Below are positions 58,377 to 64,000 of a DNA stretch of 64,000 nucleotides, one piece after another. The notes under the pieces were generated by a model. It had not been told where the DNA came from. It worked only from the letters and a program-made list of their open reading frames with translations, and made no database searches. The first letter of the stretch is position 1. Every line of letters begins with the position of its first letter. This stretch comes from Actinopolymorpha cephalotaxi. Lineage in GTDB: Bacteria; Actinomycetota; Actinomycetes; Propionibacteriales; Actinopolymorphaceae. The stretch covers positions 2,936,850 through 3,000,849 of the forward strand of contig NZ_JACBZA010000001.1 of NCBI RefSeq assembly GCF_013408535.1, written 5' to 3'. The position numbers were made by a program, and so were the translations under genes.

Positions 58377-60554
58377 TCAGACTCCGGCCTCTTCCCTCGC
58401 CCTGGCCGGTAGGATCGGCGTCTGCTTCGATGCCCGGCGCCCGGGCATCCACCAGTTTGCCTTGCCGCACAGTTCCATCACCGCGGGGACGAGGACCATC
58501 CGGACGATGGTGGCGTCGATGAGCACGGCGACGGCCATACCCAGGCCTCCCTGTTTGACGGCGACGTCCGGGCCCAGCAGGGAGGTGGTGAAGACGGCGA
58601 TCATGATGGCGGCCGCGGCGGTGATGAGCTTGGCAGTCCGGGCCAATCCGGCCATGACCGCCGTTCGGGTGTCACCGGTGCGCTCGTACTCCTCCCGGAC
58701 CCGCGAGATCAGGAAGACCTCGTAGTCCATGGACAAGCCGAACAAGACCGGGAAGATCATCATCGGCACCCAGGTCGTGATCGGCATGGCAGTGGGAAAA
58801 CCGAGCGCCGAGCCGAACCAGCCCCACTGCACGACCGCGACGATCACACCGTAGGCGGCGCCGATCGACAGCAGGTTCATCACGGCGGCCTGCAGCGCGA
58901 TCGTGACCGACCGGACCAGCGCGATCAGCAGCACCATGGACACCGCGATGACGACCGCGATCATCAGCGGCAGGCGTGAGTTGACCTGGTCGGCGTAGTC
59001 GATCGTGGCGGCGTTGGGGCCGCCGATGTAGATCCCATCGCCGCTGGGCGCCTTGGGCAGTACCTCGTCGCGGAGCCGATGCACCAGGTCCGCTGTCGCC
59101 GCATCCTGATATCCGGTCTTGGGGAAGGCCATGAAGGTCGCGGCCTGTCCGTCCTTGCTGACCCGAGGCTGGGTGACGTAGGCGATGCCCTTGGTCCCGC
59201 TGACCGCTTCGACCACGGGACGCAGATCCGCGTGCTTGGCGTCGACCTCCGTAGCGAAGATCAGCGGTGCGCTGAAGCCGGGACCGAAGCCCTGGGAGAC
59301 GATCCTGTATGAGATGTAGCTGCTCCTGTCGTGGGGCTGGACGCTGGCATCGGGCAGGCTCAGCCGCATCGACAGGGTGGGGGCGGCCAGCACCAGCAGA
59401 GCCACGCCGGCCAGCATCGCGGCGACCAGCGGCCTGCGCTGCACCACGCCGGCCCAACGCTCGGCGAGGTTCCGGCGTCCCTGTGACGCGGCACCGACGG
59501 GCTCGCGGCGGGTCGTGCGACGCGGCAGCCGGAGCGAGTTGATCTTGCGGCCGGTGAAGCCCAGGAACGCCGGCAGCAGGGTCACCGCAGCGATCATCGT
59601 CACCAGCACGATCACGGAAGTGGCGACGGCCACTCCGGTCATCAGCCGCTGTCCCATGACGATCAGGCCGAGCAACGCGATCACGACGGTAGTGCCCGCG
59701 AACAGCACCGCGTGACCGGCGGTGGTGATGGCCTTGACCGTGGCGTTCTCGGGCTCGTCGCCGTCCTCGAGGTTGTCCTTGTAGCGCGTCACGATGAACA
59801 GCGCGTAGTCGATGCCGACACCGAGCCCGACCATCGCGGCCATGATCACGGTGAAGTCCGGCGAGGGGACCACGTACCCCACCAGCTGCATCAGGGCGAT
59901 GCCACCGAGGATCGCCAGCAACGCGGTCACGATCGGCAGGCCCATTGCCACCAGCGACCCAAAGGCGATGAACAAGATCACCGCCGCTGCGAGTACGCCC
60001 ACACCCTCGGCCGGTCCCTGCTTGGGTGTCTCGGCCTTGGCTGCCTCGTCTCCGCCCAGCGCCAGCGTCACGCCGTCACCGGAGGTTTCCTTGACCGTGT
60101 CGACCAGGAGTTTGACCTTGGATGTGTCCACATCCTTGTCGGTCAGCGGGATGATCGTACGGGCGATGTGGCGATCCGGCGTCACCAGGCTCTTGTCCTG
60201 ATACGGCGAGGTGACGGGACCGGTGATGGGCGAGGCGTCCAGGTCGGCGATGACCTTCTCGATCCTTCGCCGGGCTGACGGATCGTCGACCCCCCTGTCC
60301 GCCTTGATCGCCAGCGTCAGCGTGTCCCCTTGCTGCTCGGGGAAGTGCTTGTCGATCAGGACCTGCGCCTTGGCGGAGCTCGTGTTTCCGCCGGAGAAGT
60401 CGTTGTCGGGGGTAGCGCCGTAGCCGAAGCCGAGGAACGCCAAGGCGGCCACGCCCACGATCCAGATCGTGAGGACCAGGCGGCGCCGCCGGTAACAGGA
60501 CCGGGCCAGTCTCGCCAGGGCCCCGTCCGTTGTGTGGGTCTCGGTCGTCGTCAC
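58377..60554 (-). CDS. MMPL/RND-family transporter
   Basis: 725 aa from the GTG at 60554 (VTTTETHTTDGALARLARSC) with GAGGAG before it; the earlier ATG at 60644 has no ribosome site. Two repeats, each with one N-terminal helix (LVLTIWIVGVAALAFLGFGY), a large outer loop, and five further helices. The MMPL signature GVGIDYALFIVTRYKD lies in the first half and GLSMDYEVFLISRVREEYER in the second, each with the Asp-Tyr pair used for proton coupling. Exports lipids or drugs. A palindrome shared with the neighbouring two-component genes lies about 250 bp upstream. Confidence 0.95.
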   Translation of the reverse strand: MTTTETHTTDGALARLARSCYRRRRLVLTIWIVGVAALAFLGFGYGATPDNDFSGGNTSSAKAQVLIDKHFPEQQGDTLTLAIKADRGVDDPSARRRIEKVIADLDASPITGPVTSPYQDKSLVTPDRHIARTIIPLTDKDVDTSKVKLLVDTVKETSGDGVTLALGGDEAAKAETPKQGPAEGVGVLAAAVILFIAFGSLVAMGLPIVTALLAILGGIALMQLVGYVVPSPDFTVIMAAMVGLGVGIDYALFIVTRYKDNLEDGDEPENATVKAITTAGHAVLFAGTTVVIALLGLIVMGQRLMTGVAVATSVIVLVTMIAAVTLLPAFLGFTGRKINSLRLPRRTTRREPVGAASQGRRNLAERWAGVVQRRPLVAAMLAGVALLVLAAPTLSMRLSLPDASVQPHDRSSYISYRIVSQGFGPGFSAPLIFATEVDAKHADLRPVVEAVSGTKGIAYVTQPRVSKDGQAATFMAFPKTGYQDAATADLVHRLRDEVLPKAPSGDGIYIGGPNAATIDYADQVNSRLPLMIAVVIAVSMVLLIALVRSVTIALQAAVMNLLSIGAAYGVIVAVVQWGWFGSALGFPTAMPITTWVPMMIFPVLFGLSMDYEVFLISRVREEYERTGDTRTAVMAGLARTAKLITAAAAIMIAVFTTSLLGPDVAVKQGGLGMAVAVLIDATIVRMVLVPAVMELCGKANWWMPGRRASKQTPILPARAREEAGV

Positions 60555-60800
60555 CAGTTTCTCCTCAAGTCCTTGACCGTTGCGCCCGATCTCCTTGTCC
60601 CGTTGCCTTCTACGAAGCGAGGGACCAAAGAGGTCGCGAATCATCCAGCACGCTTGTCGTCAGCGCGGATCTGCTCACTCTGTGACCCGCTCGGCGGGTC
60701 ACGTCCATCACGCAGGCAGGAAACGTCCGCAGGCACCTTCATGGGTTCAATCCTTGCGTCGTCGGGTTCCGTACTGCCTCCGACGACGGACGGCTGTGCG

Positions 60801-60816
60801 TACGCAGATCTGCGTA
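60801..60816. promoter_or_regulatory. Palindrome TACGCAGATCTGCGTA upstream of the MMPL gene
   Basis: A perfect 16-bp palindrome, extended on one side to tacgcagatctgcgtaggcg and accggt, found again before the histidine kinase gene (63101). It is 247 bp before the MMPL start. The rest of the 521-bp gap 60555-61075 holds no credible gene. I infer an operator. Confidence 0.6.
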
Positions 60817-61000
60817 GGCGACCGGTCTCCGACAAGGCCCGTCGTCGTAGGTCGTGCGCGACAAGTCGAAGCGGGGACCCCACCGTCGTCCTCGGATCCG
60901 ACAAGGTTTCGGGCCCCGGACATGGCGCAGCAACAAGGTGGGGCGATGACGTCACGAGACGAGGGGGCCGCTGCTGGTGCGACGTCGCCGGCAGGGTTCC

Positions 61001-61036
61001 GAGTGCGGTTCCTACGAACGCGTGCGTTCCGCACTC
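61001..61036 (-). terminator. Possible hairpin terminator of the two-component operon
   Basis: Arms gagtgcgg and ccgcactc with a 20-base loop that itself contains gaacgc/gcgttc arms. It lies 40 bp after the response-regulator stop. No U-run. Confidence 0.45.
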
Positions 61037-61075
61037 ACCTGATCCATCACCCGCATGAACGGGTGGCCCCTATGC

Positions 61076-61765
61076 CTACGGGCTGACGAGTCCGGTCTGG
61101 TAGGCGATGACGACGAGTTGCGCACGGTCGCGAGCAGCTAGTTTGACCATGGCGTGGCTGACATGGGTGCGGGCGGTGGCGGGGCTGAGGAAGAGTTCGG
61201 CACCGATTTCATCGTTGCTCAGGCCCTGTCCGACCAGGGCCAGGACCTCCCGTTCGCGCTGGGTCAGCGGAGCGAGTCGTTCCTGCCCGGCATGGGTGGC
61301 TGTTCGTTGCGCGGCGAACTGGGCAATGAGGCGCCGGGTGATCCGTGGTGCGAGCAGTGCGTCCCCGGCAGCGACCACTCGGATGGCGTGCAGGAGCTCG
61401 GCCGGTCCGGCGTCCTTGAGCAGGAAGCCGCTGGCCCCCGCCTGCAGCGCTTCGAAGACGTACGCGTCGGTGTCGTAGGTCGTGAGGATCAGGACGTGAA
61501 CGTGTTCCAGTCCGGGTGTCCTGCCGATCTGGTCGGTGGCCTGGATTCCGTCCAGCTTGGGCATGCGGATGTCCATGAGCACAACGTCGGGGCGGGTGGT
61601 GCGGGCCCGCTCGACCGCTTCGGCGCCGTTGGTGGCTTCGGCAACCACCGTGATGTCGTCTTCGAGGTCGAGGAGGACCTTGAAACCGGATCGCACGAGC
61701 AGTTCGTCGTCGGCAAGAAGAACCTTGATCGGCATGGTGCCTTGCGGTGCGGTTGCTGCGTTCAT
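61076..61765 (-). CDS. LuxR-family (NarL/FixJ) response regulator
   Basis: 229 aa; the ATG at 61765 overlaps the kinase stop (ATGA), so translation is coupled, though MPIKVLLADDE at 61735 is also possible. Receiver domain: acidic pair LLADDELLVRSG, phosphate-accepting Asp in VVLMDIRMPKLDG, switch Thr in LILTTYDTDA and Lys in FLLKDAG. The output is a LuxR helix-turn-helix, LTQREREVLALVGQGLSNDE followed by FLSPATARTHVSHAMVKL. Probably binds the palindromes found before this operon and before the MMPL gene. Confidence 0.95.
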   Translation of the reverse strand: MNAATAPQGTMPIKVLLADDELLVRSGFKVLLDLEDDITVVAEATNGAEAVERARTTRPDVVLMDIRMPKLDGIQATDQIGRTPGLEHVHVLILTTYDTDAYVFEALQAGASGFLLKDAGPAELLHAIRVVAAGDALLAPRITRRLIAQFAAQRTATHAGQERLAPLTQREREVLALVGQGLSNDEIGAELFLSPATARTHVSHAMVKLAARDRAQLVVIAYQTGLVSP

Positions 61766-63015
61766 AGGTGAGTGGTTCCGCTTGGTGCCAGGGGCAGCCG
61801 TGCCTGCACCTCGAACCCGCCGTCTGGACGTCGCCCTGCGAGCAGCTCTCCGCCGAGCAGCTGACAGCGCTCCCGCATCCCGAGGATGCCGCGGCCCGGT
61901 GGTTCGGCCGAGCTACCGGCACGATTGTCGGTCGGGAGCTGGGGTGGCGGTTGCGAGCCGGCGGAGTGAGGGGCTGGGGCGTGACACGCCTCGTTGATCA
62001 CGCGGAGTTCCAAGGCGTCGATGCCGTAGTTGAGCGCAACAGTCACCCGGGTCGGGCCGACGTGGCGAATCACGTTGGTGATCGATTCCTGCAAGATCCG
62101 GTAAGCGGCACTGCCGACCGCGCTCGGCAGTGAAGGGGTTGGCGAAGTCGCCTCGAGCTTGATGTCCAGCCCGGCATCGCGCGCCTTCGCGGTGAGCTCG
62201 CTGATCTGCCCCAGGCCCGGGTGCGGCCCTCGCCCGTCGCCCGCGTCCCGGAGCACTCCAAGGATGGCCCGCATTTCCCGCAGCGCCTCGGAGCTGGTCT
62301 GCGCAATGGCCACCAACGTTTCCCGCGCGCGTTCCGGCCGCTTGTCGAGCACGTGTGCGGTGACCCCGGCCTGAATGTTGATGATCGCGATGGCGTGAGC
62401 GACCGTGTCGTGCACCTCGCGCGCGATCCGCAGCCGCTCGGCGTCAACCCGAGCGCGCGCTTCCTCCTCGCGAGTCTGCTCAGCCCGCTCAGCTCGGGCC
62501 TGGGCCTCGGCCGCTATGAACCGCCGGGACCGGACCGACTCGCCGAGAGCCACGCTCATCACCGACGCTCCGATCCGGAAGAACACCCAGCCGATCGCGG
62601 CCCTGGGTTCGATGTCGGCCGCGGCGACCAGCCAACTCGTGGCCAGCACGGCGATGCCCCCGCCGGCGATCAGGAGCGACCGGCGCCCGTCACCGTAGGC
62701 GGCGAGGGTGTACAAGGCGACGAACAGGCCGAGCCAGCCGGGCGCATCCGGGAAGTCGAAGCCGTAGTAGACCAGGCTGGCCAACGCAGTCGTGACGAAT
62801 ACCGCCAGCGGCCACCGGCGCCGGAACGCGATCACCACACCGCTGGCGACCAAAAGCACGTATCCGAGGTAGCCCAGATCGGTAAGCGGCCGGGCCGAGA
62901 CCTTGTCCGCACCGAGGGCGACGGCGCCCTGAACCTGCATGACCGTGACGAAAAGTGCAAGCAACGCATCTTGTACCCGGACCGGCACACGGAACGACTC
63001 GACTTGGCGTTGCAT
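61762..63015 (-). CDS. Sensor histidine kinase, HisKA_3 type
   Basis: 417 aa. Residues 1-160 have five or six transmembrane segments (LALFVTVMQVQGAVALG, YLGYVLLVASGVVIAF, LAVFVTTALASLVYYGF, LGLFVALYTLAAYG, LIAGGGIAVLATSWLVA), so it likely senses a membrane state or ligand. A coiled coil leads to the dimerisation domain RIAREVHDTVAHAIAIINIQ with the phospho-His, and an HATPase domain with LQESITNVIRH and GRGILGMRERCQLLGGEL. Typical for DesK/NarX-like kinases. The stop overlaps the regulator start. Confidence 0.95.
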   Translation of the reverse strand: MQRQVESFRVPVRVQDALLALFVTVMQVQGAVALGADKVSARPLTDLGYLGYVLLVASGVVIAFRRRWPLAVFVTTALASLVYYGFDFPDAPGWLGLFVALYTLAAYGDGRRSLLIAGGGIAVLATSWLVAAADIEPRAAIGWVFFRIGASVMSVALGESVRSRRFIAAEAQARAERAEQTREEEARARVDAERLRIAREVHDTVAHAIAIINIQAGVTAHVLDKRPERARETLVAIAQTSSEALREMRAILGVLRDAGDGRGPHPGLGQISELTAKARDAGLDIKLEATSPTPSLPSAVGSAAYRILQESITNVIRHVGPTRVTVALNYGIDALELRVINEACHAPAPHSAGSQPPPQLPTDNRAGSSAEPPGRGILGMRERCQLLGGELLAGRRPDGGFEVQARLPLAPSGTTHL

Positions 63016-63100
63016 ACCGAGATCCTAGGGCTCCCGCACCGTTCCCCAGCTCCTACCAGCTGCGCAACCAGCTACGACGGCAAGCGCGATCAGGCACCGG

Positions 63101-63126
63101 TCGCCTACGCAGATCTGCGTAGGCGA
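63101..63126. promoter_or_regulatory. 26-bp perfect palindrome before the kinase gene
   Basis: tcgcctacgcagatctgcgtaggcga is a perfect inverted repeat, 86 bp before the kinase start. Its reverse complement with flank is the same as 60801-60826 over 26 bases (tacgcagatctgcgtaggcg, then accggt). Position suits autoregulation by the LuxR-type regulator. The rest of the gap 63016-63296 has no gene. Confidence 0.7.
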
Positions 63127-63296
63127 GGAATCCACGGTCGGAGGAGGCGCCCGCGACCTCGGCACTTCGCGCCCCTGGCCCCGACCCCCCGCTATATCCA
63201 GGCCGCCCGACTTGGCGGACGAGTTCGAGCGGCAGTTCGCCGGCAGCCAGTCAGCGACACGGCGTGGACCGGAGCGGCGCGCCTCCGCGCTGCGGA

Positions 63297-64000
63297 TCAG
63301 GTGAGGGTCCGCTGTGGCGGAACCAGGGAGCCGAGTTCGGAAGAGATCGCACTCGCTGTCTGCCGAACGGCGGCAGCCACCGTATGGAGCTTGGCTCCGG
63401 AGAACTCGCTTGAGAAGCCGGTCACACCGACGGCGTACGCTACCCGATCGCCGGCGTCGAACACCGGAGCGGCGACACAGCTGATCTCGGCTTGTTCCTC
63501 CTCGTCCTCGAACGCGTAACCGCGCTCGCGCGTCTCGGCAAGCTCCCGCCGGAAAGCCCGAACACTTGGTCGTCGCGCTCGAGGACCGGCGCCGGGAGCC
63601 AGGTGGTCAAGTAGCGACACAAGCTCCGACTCCGGCAGGTAGGCGGCGATCGCTCGGCCCAGGGCTGTCAGGTTGAAGGGCGCGACCTTCCCGACAAAGG
63701 TGTCGAACTGGACGAAGCCCGGTGTCGCGGCCTTGGCGACGTAGACGATCGTCGCACCGTCCAGTGCCCCCAGGTGGGCCGGCATGCCGACCTTGTCGCT
63801 CAGCGAACGAAGATGCTGGCGGGAGACGTTGGTCGGGTCGATCTTGCGCACGAGGCGAGTTGCCATGGCGTACAGCCGAAGCGTCGGTTGCCAGAAGTGG
63901 CTTCGGCCGACGACCTGCCGGTTTGCGTAGCCTCGCTCCTCGAAGGTCTGCACGATCGACGCGCAGGTTGCGAGCGGTACGCCGGCTTCCTGCGCGAGCA
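63297..64000 (-). CDS. IclR-family transcriptional regulator (5' end beyond window)
   Basis: The frame is open to the right edge; 234 residues are seen. It starts within the winged helix (EAGVPLATCASIVQTFEERG with WQPTLRLYAMATRLVRKI), then the effector-binding IclR domain (LRSLSDKVGMPAHLGALDGA, FNLTALGRAIAAYLPESELV, EISCVAAPVFDAGDRVAYAV). The ligand and targets are not known. Transcription is towards the two-component operon, so its own targets are probably beyond the window. Confidence 0.9.
   Translation of the reverse strand, partial: LAQEAGVPLATCASIVQTFEERGYANRQVVGRSHFWQPTLRLYAMATRLVRKIDPTNVSRQHLRSLSDKVGMPAHLGALDGATIVYVAKAATPGFVQFDTFVGKVAPFNLTALGRAIAAYLPESELVSLLDHLAPGAGPRARRPSVRAFRRELAETRERGYAFEDEEEQAEISCVAAPVFDAGDRVAYAVGVTGFSSEFSGAKLHTVAAAVRQTASAISSELGSLVPPQRTLT

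Noticed and set aside
57889-58412. Short open frames starting VGRAGLEPATQG or RAGGTRTRDPG at all three repeats
   Set aside because: They are translations of the tRNA-like repeat, a frequent false gene call, and have no ribosome site.

Overview
High-GC DNA from an actinobacterium, probably a soil or filamentous type. Pointers are GTG starts, ATGA/GTGA gene overlaps, GGAGG ribosome sites, a chaperone operon with a CbpM/HspR-like regulator, LuxR/HisKA_3 two-component genes, and families such as DUF2267, FUSC and MMPL. I cannot name a genus.

The left 35.5 kb is unusual. Nearly every gene is on the minus strand and most encode very large proteins with no signal peptide. Operon A (start 16786, running off the left edge) encodes a DUF6603 protein, a 1715-aa protein with a lectin-like propeller and FG-GAP/VCBS repeats inserted in it, a 1501-aa protein, a 564-aa protein and a protein with a peptidoglycan-binding-like segment. 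Operon B (35454 down to 20196) encodes a neprosin-family glutamic peptidase without signal peptide, a 79-aa protein, a set of large proteins sharing an N-terminal 'xYYLPxx' module (one carrying an OmpA-like domain between two Pro-Thr linkers), and two smaller enzyme-like proteins. Between them lie a secreted seven-blade FG-GAP protein and two small genes. I infer that A and B build one uncharacterised multi-protein assembly with the peptidase as possible cargo. No sheath, tube, ATPase or capsid protein was recognised, so its nature is open.

Operon B lies between two direct copies of a 164-bp tRNA-like repeat (19921 and 37586). A wider ~700-bp duplicated flank includes a dead copy of the FG-GAP gene's signal peptide. 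A third repeat copy is at 58048. Between 35.5 and 37.8 kb there is only decayed sequence.

From 37.8 kb the window holds a RelE/Phd toxin-antitoxin pair, then a stress operon read right to left (dnaK, grpE, dnaJ, cbpM-like, clpB, thioredoxin, UBP zinc finger, cNMP-thioredoxin reductase fusion). Next come a frameshifted HAD remnant, an aldehyde dehydrogenase, DUF2267 and FUSC proteins, a thioredoxin with a CPPS active site, two DJ-1/PfpI proteins, a DUF1931 histone-fold protein, a zinc alcohol/formaldehyde dehydrogenase and a membrane protein: a stress and redox neighbourhood.

The right end has an MMPL exporter and a HisKA_3/LuxR two-component pair. A shared palindrome (TACGCAGATCTGCGTA) precedes both units and suggests common control. 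A partial IclR regulator runs off the right edge.
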